In this document: positions 32,070 through 43,812 of the stretch, in pieces
Numbering within the stretch: position 1 is the first letter of the stretch
Layout of the letters: each line of letters starts with the position of its first letter
DNA from: Akebia trifoliata
Lineage: Eukaryota > Streptophyta > Magnoliopsida > Ranunculales > Lardizabalaceae
Assembly (NCBI GenBank): GCA_017979445.1
Contig: CM030718.1
Coordinates: forward strand, 23,369,021 to 23,433,020
Direction of reading: 5' to 3'
DNA: 64,000 nt
Notes under the pieces: generated by a model
Told to the model about the DNA's origin: nothing
Database searches by the model: none
Seen by the model: the letters and a program-made list of their open reading frames with translations, nothing else
Made by a program: the position numbers and the translations under genes

Positions 32070-35000
32070 TCGAGATAGTGGCATGGGCAAACCATGGTTT
32101 CAAAATTAGGTTTGTCGTCTCGTCTTGTTCATGGATGAGATCGAGTTGTTTTGAACAATTCAACTCTTCTCGAACGAGACGAGACATTTAACTCAGTTTT
32201 CTTGATCAATTTACATATATTTCAACTAAAATAATTATAATTTTTTTTAATAAAATAAGATAGATTAGAAAATATTTAGTGATAAAATCATGTTTTATCT
32301 ATACAATAAATATTTAAATTCTAAAAAAATTAATTATTTGAACCAAAATCTACAAAATTTCAATTAAGTTGACCGAGTTTTACTGACTCGGACGAGATTT
32401 TCAAAATATCGTCTCAGACATCTCGTTTATCTCACAAGATGATGTGAATGTAGGGACAACATGTAAATCCATATCATTATTGAATGAGACCGAAACGACT
32501 CAGGCGTGTCATCTCAGTTTTCGACGAGATTTAAAACCATGGTGCAATCACACATAGATTTGAAGAGCTTATTTATAATCTAAAATATTAATTAAAGGGA
32601 GACTTTAAAGATTACACGGTAAGAAAGATATTTTTATAATTTTGAAAACTAATCAACATGATTTTATAGATGTACAATGACAATTTTTTTATTTTTTATT
32701 ATAGCAAAATGGTCATGATAATATTAAGTTTAAATGATGAAGTAAGGGCATTTTTAGATTCCAAATTTTGTGTCGAATCACTTCCCCTTTGCCTTCTCTA
32801 ATTTTAATAGTAACTAGAAGTTGGCATTGCAAATCCACATGTATCTAAAGGGCTTATTATAATTTAAAAATTATTTTAAAAGTGATTTTAAAGATTAGAT
32901 GGATATTTTTATAATTTTGAAAATTAATCAATGTAATTTTTTGAGATGTACGATTGTCATTTTCTAGGTTTATTTATTTTTTATTATTATCAAAATATCA
33001 TAATTATATCAAATTTAAATGAATAGATGATGGCATTTTTGAAATCTAAATTTTGGTGTCCAACCATTTCTACTCTGCCTTGTCTTATTATAATAGAAAG
33101 ATATCTGAATTGAAAAAGAAAAAATAAATATAAATAAAGCCTCCGTTATCTAAGAAATCAAACTTGGATTAGTAATTCTTATGATCCTTTTAAATTTCAA
33201 ATTTAGTAAGACAATTTTCGATTCTTATAAATTTAGATTCCAATTATGAAACCTTTAGAGTATTTAGAGACAACCCTTCAAATATATCATACGTATCAGA
33301 TACTCCAAGTCACATTTATGGTCATTTATTTGGTACCACGGCTTTCCGACATGCTTCGCTATAAAAAGTTTGAAAAATATTTTCTATAAAAATAATGGTA
33401 GGACTCATAATCTTTTGTGGTGGTTGAGTAGAAGTTGAGAGAGAAAGTCAGATGTGACGCACTCACATAGAAGTCTACGAAGGATCTCTGTAAAGAATAA
33501 AGCATCTATCGTGTCGTCTCTTTTTGAATCAAGTTGCCAATCATCACTCGAGACCAATTTTGTGGGCGCAGAGTGACCACGCAATCTTGGGAATTGAGAG
33601 GGATACTTTTACGTCAATCCGTGGACCTCAATTTCTTTTAAAATTCTTTATATAATTTTTTAATTAAACACAAATCCAAAGCATCCATGATTTTCAATTA
33701 AAATAAAAAGCAACTATTGGCATTCCAACTTTTACTTATTACACCTTAATTACTTAAATTATTGGATAATTTTAAAATACCCCTCTACGTTTTTGATAAG
33801 TTGACATGTATCATTTGACTTTCTTACATGTATAAAGACAAATAATAGAGCTAATGAGAGATTTAACCTATTTTTAAAATGATAAAAATACCCTTTAATC
33901 TGATTTCTAATTAACGTGAATTGATGGTCAAATATCTCTCTATGAATCTTAAAAAGATCAAACTAGCCTTTCTTTTTTTAAAAGTTACTAAAGTGATCAT
34001 TTATACAAGAAAGCTGTTATTGCCACCCAATTTCTTAAATTATTTTTTCGAACATTACAAGGGTTTTACTCAAATTATAATTTCAATATTACAAAAATTT
34101 ATAACACTCAATTCAAATAGTTGCATTCGTTCCCTACAATTATGATTAGCCTCATATAAAAATCCTTGACACAAAAAATCAAAATCAAGGAAAAAACAAA
34201 TTTGAAAGCTCCTAGTGGCACCCCAACTTTTACTTATTATCAATCATGTACTTATATTCTTTGTTTTTAAGTGGGGTATAGTAAGTAAATGTTGGGGTGC
34301 CAAACTGCCAACCTTCCAATCTCTCTTATACAATGTTATACCATTATCACTAAGGTCAAATTGGAACCGATCCAACATAGGTCGGTTCCACTAAATAAGC
34401 ATCAAAACCAAACCAAATTTCATTAGAACCAATCCAACCCAAACTAAATTAAAGTCCATTTGGTTCTACGAATTGCCAATATTCTATAAATTATAAGTAA
34501 TATTTTTTTTTAATAAAAAACAAACATAAATTTCATATAATAAATCACAAATCTATCCATACAAAGTCATTATTTTTTTTCATAAAAAATCACTAATCCA
34601 TGTCCTAACTCCTAAAATAATTAATAATAATTATTATATACATACATACTTATTTATTGCATAAGGGGTTTGGTTCTCGGTTTGGTTTGGCTCTATACAA
34701 GCTTGATCCGAGAACCAAACCAAATTGACCAATTCTCCATTTTCGTAATCCAGAACCGAATCACAAGTTATTCCAAACCGAACTAAACCACCCCAAAGCT
34801 ATCGGTTCGGTTCTCGATTTGAGTCAGATCAAGTTGCACCCCTATTATCACCTATGGAATAAATGGTCTAAATATTAAATTATAGAAAGTATGTAAATAT
34901 ATTATACCTATAAAATTATATTTAAATTAATAAAATAATAAATATTAGACTTGGATTACACAATTAAGATCTATTTTTTTAACTCAATTTTTTTTAAAAA

Positions 35001-35890
35001 GTTTGAATTAAATTTTGATTAGTTAGAAATATAAATTGAGTTGACTCGACTAAGCCATATTTCCTTGGATAAGGCAATAAAACTATGTCGAATCAATCGA
35101 TTTTTTGATAAAATAGTTAATTTTGAGTAACTTATATATATTTAAAAAAAAATTGATCTAATGACTAAATATCTTCTAATCCTTCTATAAAAAAAAATAC
35201 AATTATTTGATAAAATGTTGGTTATAAGAATAAGTGAATTACAAACTAAGTTAAATGGATTTTTTAAAATTAAGTTGGTTGAATCAACCAATTTTTTGTA
35301 TTTTTTTGATAAAATAGTTAATTTTAAGTAACTCATATATATATAATCGATCTCGTGACCAAACATCTTCTAATCCACCCTTAAAAAAAATTATAATTAT
35401 TTGATAAAATGTTGGTTAAAAGTTACTCAAAATTATCTATTTTATAATAAAAAATACACAAAATTAAATGATTCGACCGAGTTTTATTGGCTCATCCAAG
35501 AAAAAATGGCTTGATCGAGTCAACTCAATTTATATTTCTACCTAATCAAAATTGAATTTAAAATTCCTGAATTTTTTGAGGGAAAAAAATTAGATCTCGA
35601 CCATGTAATCCTAATATAATATATTATTTTATTAATTTAAATATACTCTTATAGGTATAATATATTTATATATTTTCTATAACTTAATGTTTAGACGGTT
35701 CATTCCATAGATGATAATGATACAACATTGTATAAGAGAGTTGCTATTGGCATCCCAACATTTACTTATTACACCCAATTTAAAACAAAGAATATCAGTG
35801 TATGGTTGAGACTAAGTAAAAGTTGGAGTGCCAATAGAAGTTCTCACATCTTTTTCTTGGATTTTGATTTTTGTGTCTGGATTTAATTGT
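32070..35890. repeat. Segmental duplication block X, copy 2
   Basis: Collinear with 1236-4440, including the ACCATGG element (32091-32540), AT-rich direct repeats and the foldback element. Longer than copy 1 because of extra sequence at about 33100-33420 and a partly repeated arm at 35150-35400. No gene: the open frames here are Ile/Leu/Asn runs. Confidence 0.8.
34150..35882. mobile_element. Long foldback element, copy 2
   Basis: Arms begin CATATAAAAATCCTTGACAC and end TTTTTGTGTCTGGATTT, inverted to each other. The left arm contains the same hAT-like insertion as copy 1 (about 34352-34843, ending TTGCACCCCT). The centre is longer because GTAACTTATATATA/CTAATCCTTCTATAAA-type sequence is partly duplicated. 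Confidence 0.65.
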
Positions 35891-36134
35891 TTTTAGTTTT
35901 TACAAACATAAATTGATCCAACCAAATTGAAGCAAGGTACGATCTTGGCCCGACCAAATTGACAAATTTTATGGCCAATCATCATTGAGATGAGAAAGAG
36001 AGAATAAGAGCCAGTGTCAGAAAATCTTTTGACTTTGACTAAAATTAATCTGAAAATGACTAAAAACATAAATGAGAAAGAAATGACCAAAATTCTGTCT
36101 TTTTTTTAACCTTTCTAGGAATAAAAAATGGATG
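35890..36134. repeat. Fragment also found at 48590-48760
   Basis: CAACCAAATTGA...AATTTTATGG, GAGAAAATCTTTTGACTTTGACTAAAATTAAT and ATGACTAAAAAC recur at 48598-48740. No gene is seen. Confidence 0.5.
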
Positions 36135-36380
36135 TATGTCTCTATGATCTTTCATGCCCAACAACCCCTAAAACCTTGGGAAGAAAATGTTTTTGTGGAA
36201 AATGATTTTCAGCAAATCGTCTGCTTGTGTTTGATTGCACTTCTTCTAATCAACCCATATGTCTCTATGATCTTTCATGCCCAACAACCCCTAAAACCTT
36301 GGGAAGAAAATGTTTTTGTGGAAAATGATTTTCAGCAAATCGTCTGCTTGTGTTTGATTGCACTTCTTCTAATCAACCCA
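36135..36380. repeat. Perfect 123-base tandem duplication
   Basis: 36135-36257 and 36258-36380 look identical base for base. Because 123 is a multiple of three, an open frame of 88 codons runs through both units (36132-36398), giving a 41-residue peptide repeat. I see no domain, and the frame is better explained by the duplication than by a gene. Confidence 0.92.
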
Positions 36381-37544
36381 TATCGTGAAATTCCATGAGG
36401 AATAGTACCTTCTGAATCCATTTTGGATTGCAGCAAGTTTATTTAGATAAATTCTAGGGCTCGTACGGTGGTAGGGAATTCATTTTCAAGGGAAAATAAA
36501 TTCCTACTAATGAAAATGAATTCTTCCTTTGGATTGCACATAGTAAAATGACGAAGCTGAGTGTCGACCTTTTAGTTTTGAAGGTGGGGCTAATCATGAG
36601 AGGAAAATATTAGGAGAAGGAAAAATTAATTTTGAAAAAGGTAGGATTGGCTAAAGGATGGGAATCGCTTTAACCGGAAAAATTATTTTTGAGAAAAAAC
36701 ATGTGATATAATATATCTGAAAAATTGCATTTTTGAGAAAAATCATTTTCCACATCCCCTTACGTTTTGTGTTTGGATTGAGAGAAATGGAGAGATGAGA
36801 ACAGAAAATGGTGAGTTTACTTGTCTCCAAAAGTGGAGAGAAATCCTTTAAAAATAATTTATAATTTCCACTCTGCCTTAGAACTCTTTTAAGACATTCT
36901 AAAATTTCAAAATTGTCCCAATTTCTCTTCTGTCAATCCAAACATGGTGCAGAGAAACTGAGTTTCTCTCTTCTCCTCTTCTCTCCACTTCTCTCATTAA
37001 GAGGATTTCTTTACTTGAAGCCAATAATAACTCTCATATCAATTAGGTTAGATTTCAACAATCCAGATTGAAGAAATTGAAAGTTAGATCTTCCAAACCA
37101 ACATTTCCTCAAAAAATTCCCAACGAAGTCTAGTAACTCCAAGTAACCAAAACCATGAAAAGTAGCCAAGGACCAGACAATAAGTTTTTACTAAAATTCA
37201 ACCATCTTTAACCCAGCAGTAACTTTTACACACACACACACACACTCTCTCTCTCTCTCACACACACACACACGCACACATATTCAAAGGAAAAAATAAG
37301 AAATCTTAAACTCAACATAAACAAACAACAACAAGAATCTTAAACTCACATTCTTATAGATGCAGGGGAAGAAGATTCACACTTAAATAAAATTAAAATT
37401 AAAAAGATACACCTTTCAATGAAAAAACTCAAACCCATCATATCTAAATATGCCTCCACCAATCAAACCTCAACAAGGGTTTTTTAAACAGTAAAAAAAA
37501 AAAAAGTGATGAAAAAACAGAAACCCCTGCTTCTACACCTTATA

Positions 37545-37874
37545 TCAGATCTCATCTGCTACAAGACCCTCTCCCTGTAACTTACAGAGAAGGATATCCC
37601 CCAATTCATCAATAAGAACAACATCTGCCCAATCCAGAAAACCCCAATCGATTTGGCCTTCTAGGACTTGGAGATTGTCGTCTGGAGCTGCAATAGAGGA
37701 ATCAGAGCTTCGATTCATCAACTTCTTCTTCTTCTTCCCCATCATCCACCTTTTCTTAGAAAACAAACCCATGATTGAGAAGACAATTTTCTTGAAAATT
37801 TTGGCTTTGATCTGTCCTCTCTTCGGTGGAAACCTTGCATTTCCCTGAGACATTGAAATGGGTTTTATAGACAT
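37545..37874 (-). CDS. Small basic plant protein, copy D (109 aa), function unknown
   Basis: A single-exon gene for a 109-residue protein starting at the ATG at 37872-37874 (MSIKPISMSQ). Blocks: RFPPKRGQIKAKIFKK at residues 15-30; the hydrophobic VFSIMGLF at 31-38; a Lys/Arg linker with five consecutive Lys near 48-52; SSDSS at 56-60; and a C-terminal block with LEGQIDWGFL, DWADVVLIDELGDILLCKLQ at 81-100 and an acidic end. Nearest relative is copy B in the paralogous Y block, of which D keeps the full N-terminus. TATAAAA lies 53 bases upstream, so the leader would be short. The copies share a basic middle and an acidic tail and differ by in-frame indels, which supports coding. No known domain. 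Confidence 0.65.
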   Translation of the reverse strand: MSIKPISMSQGNARFPPKRGQIKAKIFKKIVFSIMGLFSKKRWMMGKKKKKLMNRSSDSSIAAPDDNLQVLEGQIDWGFLDWADVVLIDELGDILLCKLQGEGLVADEI

Positions 37875-37926
37875 AAGTAATTGAAGCTCGGCGAAGATGA
37901 AGAAAATAAGAGAATAGTAAGTCGGG

Positions 37927-37933
37927 TTTTATA
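37927..37933 (-). promoter_or_regulatory. TATA box of gene D
   Basis: TATAAAA on the minus strand, 53 bases upstream of the ATG, with the same AACCC context as in gene B. Confidence 0.6.
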
Positions 37934-38419
37934 GTAATCATAGTTTTAAGAAGAAAATTTCTTGGTGGGTAATGTCTCCATGGAAAGTTCCTGAAACCAA
38001 GTTTGAATATGGGACCGTAAGTTTGCCACCAGCCCATCCATGGCTCTAGTTGCAGTCGTTCGGCATTTTCACTCTGAGTTTTTATCGTATACATTCAGGA
38101 GGAAGTTTAAAGTTGGACTCCCATATAGAGTAGACCTCTCATTAAATGCCAGCAGAAGAGAAGGATTCTTTGATAATAAAACGATCTCCTTAGTAAGATT
38201 TTAAGTCTTACTAAGAGTCGTTGAGCTCAAAAGTATTACCACATTAGTAATCCAACACCACAACAGCCCTCTTAGATTTAATGAAAAAATTAATATTAAA
38301 AAAAAAATTAATTTTAATTTTAATTTTTTTTCACTTCATCCAAGGTTTTTAAAATGGATGGTTAACAATCTTCCATGAAATTCCCAAATATAGATTTATA
38401 TATATATAAACAATGTAAT

Positions 38420-38950
38420 AACAATCATTTTTTAAAATATGAGTTAGAAATTTTTGATTGAGCTAATTTTTGTGAAGATCATCTTTATAAAAAAAAATAA
38501 AAAATCAGCTCAATCTAAAACTTCTAACCCCATCAAAAATGATTTAGAATGTAGACCGTCGATTTTTTTACTAATAATTTGTAAATCACTTTTGATGGAT
38601 TTAGAAATTTTAGATTCAATTGATTTTTTTGTAAGGATAATCTTCTCATCATAAAGATCATCCTCACAAAAATAAAATCAGCTCAATTTGAAACTTCTAA
38701 TCCCATCAAAAGTGATTTAGAATGTGGATTGTTGATTTTTTTTACTAATAATTTAAAAACCACTTTTGATGGATTTAGAAGTTTCAGATTCGGTTGATTT
38801 TTTGTCAAGAGGATCTTATCATCAGAGAGAGATCATCATAAATAGAAAGTAAAAAAAAAAGAATAGCTCAATTTGAAACTTCTAACTCATATTTTGAAAA
38901 AATCATTGTTTTTACATATATTTTCACTTATTTCCCCTGATTTGCCCCCT
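38420..38950. mobile_element. Serial-hairpin MITE, copy 7 (decayed)
   Basis: Three hairpin-like units (about 38450-38525, 38600-38700 and 38780-38885), all with many mismatches and A-rich loops. Outer TTTTAAAATATGAG and CATATTTTGAAAA are inverted. Allelic in position to the right part of copy 2 in block Y1. Confidence 0.6.
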
Positions 38951-41550
38951 ATGTATATTGAATTATTTTTTAAAATTCATAGAATTTTATCCTCTACAGT
39001 CATGTGGCATTGTTGTACCACGAAAATCTTTGTTGAAATCAACAAAACTTCAAAGAAGAAGAAGAATGAGAAACAAAGGAGAGACGAATGAGAGTGAAAA
39101 GAAAAAAAAAAAGTAAAAAAAAAGAAGGAATATGAGTAGTTGGAGGAGGAAACCCAAATCAGATTTGATAGGGGATGGTGGGTGAAAGTAATAAAGTGGT
39201 TGAGACGAGCAATTAGGTGGGTTCAAATAACGCATATCACTTTGATTTTCGATTGGTTTCGTGTTCTTGAAATATATAAAACCTAACTAGTAATCTATTT
39301 AAATACACAAAAATTAGAACAACTTATCAATTTGTGATTGAGACGCGGAGAATTATTTATCCTTAAAATCAATTTCGCCCCTTTGAGATATTCTCCTTTG
39401 TGCAGTTGGTCTCCAAGATTCAACAATCACACTTCGCTAATCGTGTAACTTGGAAGTAATAGATTTACAATCAAATAAGATTAGACTAATTATTGTACAA
39501 ACAAAAAGAAGAGTTTAAAAAGAACAATAGCAAGTTGGATAACATAAAGTATGTGTATATATATATAGAGAGAGAGAGAGATCAGAAATCATTTAATGTG
39601 TATCTCAAACACTATGACAAGACCTCTGTTATAGGCAAGTGGCCCAACAATATAGAAAAACTTAACAAATCAAATGTCAATAATTTTTTTAGGGGTTATA
39701 TCTAAGGTATTGAAAATGGACAACTATTAGACTTTCACTCAACTCCAAGATTTAAAATTAAAATTCAATTGGTAAAAAATAAATTTTTTTTAAAAGAAAA
39801 ATATAAAAGTGACCTCAAGATTGTACCTCATATCACACATCTTTATGTGAAATTGTGCAAGAAAGAAACATATATATTTTCATCGAGATACTAGTCAAAA
39901 AGCATATATGATTTTTACGTACTTTCATGTTAGGATGTGTGATATGAGGTACAATCTTAAGGTCATTCCAACACGAGTCTTTTTGAATTTTTTTTTTTTT
40001 TAAATTCATAGAATTTGATCCGTTGCAATTATGAAGCATCAAATCATGTTTTTTTATGTCACAAGGTGAGAGTAAGGGTGAAATCCTTACTAAAAATAGT
40101 AAGACTAGTCGGAGTCCAAAGTACTACGGCACACGTTAACCAGACACTTTTATTTATTATTTTTTTAAAGATTCATTTAATAATGAGAACGACAAGAAAA
40201 CCCACCATAGATCCTCACATGTTCGGCTCCACACAATACAAAGTAATGAGTAGTGACCATATCCCACTGGTCCTCATTGGGTCCCTCGGGATTTAAATTT
40301 CATTAATTTTTTTAATCATTATTTACGAGTTTATTTTTAGACACGTGTCATGTAATATAGTGAAAAATTCTTTTCGTGAGTTTCACGGCACCTGTTTTGA
40401 CAATAGACCCACCACAGTTATTGGTCTTTAATTAATTAAGAGAGATTATATTATCACATCAACTTTTACTAATTCCATCCCAATTCATGTAATAATTTCC
40501 AAAAAAAATTGACAGACATCATACATCTTAGGGGTGGCGTTAGCAAAAATTAACATACATCTTGGGATTGCGTTAGCAAAAGTTAGTTTTGGATTAGAAA
40601 CTCTCTTAATTAAACATGACTTTTAAAATCATAGTTGACTCATTTTCGTTCTTATTATTGAAAGAGTCGTCCTGGGGTGATTGTGATTCTCACAATTCTA
40701 ACGTAAACATGCATACATAACTGTAGATGATTCTTACTCGTATCACAAGAAAACACATTTATGATTATGTGCACATCCCAAGTCAAACTTGTAAAAATCG
40801 CAATAAATACTTTCTGTTATTTCAGCATTTTCCTTATTGAAATTATTTAAATTGGTATTTTTTTTAAACATATTTATATTTAGAAAATTATAAATATTTT
40901 TTGATTGGTGGGTAAGTGAAAATTAATCAAGAAAAAAAAAAAAAAAAAAAACCAAATCTAATTGACTAAAACGGTCTCAACTAACATTTTATATATATAT
41001 ATATCAATTTAGACAATATTTTAAAAATATCAAAATTGAGATGAGGTCTGTCTCTGCCGTGTGGACCATACAGAGAAGGAAAGGGAGAGATCCCATGCCA
41101 CAATCAGACCTTTTATCAAATAATCCCTGGAAAACTCTCTCGCTTCTTTCCTTGAAATTACATTTGTGACTTAATAAATCGAAGCCCAAAGCACTCATAT
41201 ATTAAAAATAAAAAATCAGTGAACCTATTAAAATTCTCATTTCAGTGCACTATTTGTTTTAATTTCGAATCGTTTTTAAAATTAAAACATTTTACTTAAA
41301 TAAATGAGATTTTTTTGTTTATTCTATAAAAATAAAAATTACTGTTCTGCTTACATGGCTACTTCACAATTTTTTTCTAGCTATTTTGAACTGTGGATCT
41401 GTATTGGCTTATATTTTGTACCTTTGTGTGGCCAAGATGGCACATGCAAAGGGTATAAAGCCTCTAAAATTTTCAAACTCGAAGGCCCACTTTAATAATA
41501 GTGCTACTAAGAGAAACCCTTCTCGTTATAAAACACATGCCACATGTGTT

Positions 41551-42210
41551 TGTCAAAATACTGTAAACATAATAGACATGGATCTAAGATTTGATCTTGA
41601 ACAAACAATAGATTAATCGAATAAAAAAGTAATAATTGTAAAATACCTAGTTTCGCTTTTTCGGTTATCCATGAAGAATACGTTGATCTTGATCTACGAA
41701 GAATAAGTGCACTACCCCAACTCTGCCTACAATTTTGGTGATGGGAACCTCTATCTCAATAATAAAATAATCTGTGTGTAGAGGAGGAGGAGGGGGGGGG
41801 GACAACCACCTATTTATAAAAGAGGATACTAGATTTTTTACCCATCGTAGAATTCTAGTATTAGGTGAATACCACTTAAATTTTAATATGATGTTCATTG
41901 ACCCATTATATTTGATGTTGGTAATTAATGTCGGGACAACCACCTATTTATAAAAGAGGATAATAGATTTTCTACCCATCGTAAAATTCTAATATTAGGT
42001 GAATACCACTTAAATTTTGATACGATGTTCACTGACTCATCATATTTGATGTTGGTAACCAATGCCAGACCACTAGCATGGTTTCCAATTTTATCCTTAA
42101 TGTTTTGAACAAATTACAATTCAGTATTTATATAAAATTTGTATATGTGAAAATGCCACAAAATAATTTTAATAATGAAAATAAATAATAATAAAATAAT
42201 AATTCCAACA
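41551..42210 (-). mobile_element. Solo LTR, probably Copia type
   Basis: A 660-base insertion relative to the paralogous site at about 18760-18775 (GCCACGTGTAATCC). On + it runs TGTCAAAATACTG to AATTCCAACA, so TG...CA. Flanks are GTGTT (41546-41550) and GTGTA (42211-42215), one mismatch. Read on the minus strand it starts TGTTGGAATTATT and contains a TATAAATACTG box-like motif, as Copia LTRs commonly do. No coding sequence. Confidence 0.7.
41801..42067. repeat. 134-base tandem duplication inside the solo LTR
   Basis: Units start GACAACCACCTATTTATAAA at 41801 and 41935 and differ by a few substitutions. A run of nine G precedes the first unit. Confidence 0.85.
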
Positions 42211-42671
42211 GTGTAATCTAATGGAGAGGGTTTCTTCAAAATTTTAAAATGAATACTCACTTCAAAGTTTTTCCCATGCCACTAAGGTTGTCAATATAGG
42301 GTTTATTCAACATTGTACACTTTTTTTTAAATTCTAGTTGTCGTTCCTACTTTGTAGTACAAATTCTCTTTCATTCTGTCAAACTTTGGACCTTTTTCAT
42401 CATATTAAGTAAATTGATCACGAAATGGTAACTCCCCCATTTATTTCTCTCTCTTTTTTTTTAGGAGATTTAATACTCTATTTATGATCTTCTTTTAGGC
42501 ATCGCCTTCTTGAATTTTCTAAAGTCCCTTTGGTTCTCATGTTTTCGAATTCTTATTTTCATTAGTTAATTATAATTGGATCTAAAGGGAATCGAAACCA
42601 ATTGGTTCACTCCCATGGGTTTCCAAATTCGATTTGTTTTACCCTTTATATATATACATACATTTTCAAAT

Positions 42672-43155
42672 TAATGGATGTTACGTACGATTGTCAACTG
42701 ATGCGTATCGGTTTGGACACAGTATATCCGAATCCAAATCTAAAAAATTTATTTGTTACTCTATCCGAATTCGGATCTGATTATCCTATCGGATATCGGA
42801 TAATATCTGATTAGAATTCGAATAAGTTGTATATTAAAAAAAAAATACAATTTTTCCTTATCCAATTGACTTTTCATTATTAAAAAAACCAATTATTTAT
42901 TATACTATGGATATAATAAATAAATAAAATAAAATAAAATAATTTATATTATATTATTTATATAAAAAATAAATCAAATAAAATAATATATATTATATAT
43001 TATTACGAATCAAATATTATTGGATTTGAAATGTTAGTATCTGAATCCATATCCGATAAGGATTCGAATATATAACAATATCCGAATTCGAATCCAAGAT
43101 CCAAAAATTTTAGATAATATCCAAATTTTCAAAATTTCAACTATCCATCGACACC
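42672..43155. mobile_element. hAT-like MITE (GTCAATGGAT family), copy 2
   Basis: Body of TATCCGAATCC/GGATTCGAATA motifs like 27127-27586. Right end CCATCGACACCCCTA; left end diverged (TACGATTGTCAACTGAT). Possible 8-base duplication ATGTTACG against ATATTACG. Confidence 0.6.
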
Positions 43156-43384
43156 CCTAATATTACGTAAGTTTTCATGCATTTCATGTAAATTATGCAT
43201 TCTAATTTAAATGTTCATATTTCCTATAAGTTTATTACCAATAAAGAAGATGGATTTTTAGCTTTTGAAAAAAGTTAACTCATATTATTTTAGAATAATT
43301 TTTAATTTTGTTAGTAATGCCTTATAGATGATGTATTGTGTTTTAGAAGGAGATTTTTTTTTTTTAGTAATTTGTATATATATA

Positions 43385-43771
43385 GGGAGTGGTTCGGCAG
43401 CCCTAAAGTTTGCCAAGTTTTGTACCAAATATTTTTTGTAAATCACTTTTGATGGGGTTAAAAGTTTTGGAATAGGCTGATTTTTTGTGAGGATGATCTC
43501 TATGATGAAGAGATCATCCTCACAAAAAATCAGCTCATTTTAAAACTTCTAATCCTAGTTTACAAGTTGAAGAATCGTGGACCGTCCAATTTTTGTAAAT
43601 CACTTTTGATGGGGTTAAAAGTTTTGGAATAGGCTGATTTTTGGTGAAGATGATCTCCTCGTCATAGAGATCATCCTCACAAAAATCAGCTCATTCCAAA
43701 GCTTCTAACCTATATTTTGATAAATGTTTGGCACCAAACTTGGCAAACTTTAGGGCTGCCGAACCGCTCCC
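43385..43771. mobile_element. Serial-hairpin MITE, copy 8 (387 bases)
   Basis: Ends GGGAGTGGTTCGGCAGCCC and, as complement of the right end, GGGAGCGGTTCGGCAGCCC. Two internal hairpins (about 43458-43560 and 43612-43710). Same length and ends as 12933-13319. Flanked by TATATATA on both sides, so target size is ambiguous (8-10 bases). Confidence 0.85.
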
Positions 43772-43779
43772 TATATATA

Positions 43780-43780
43780 A

Positions 43781-43812
<32 letters not shown>

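Larger units (their letters stand above)
36567..42430. repeat. Segmental duplication block Y, copy 2
   Basis: Collinear with 10706-18990 and holding gene D in place of gene B. It lacks hairpin copy 1 and the 1790-base solo LTR of copy 1, and it has gained solo LTR 41551-42210. Other differences are mainly microsatellite length. The remaining non-coding parts (38100-38420, 38960-39680, 40000-41550) show no gene. Confidence 0.8.
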
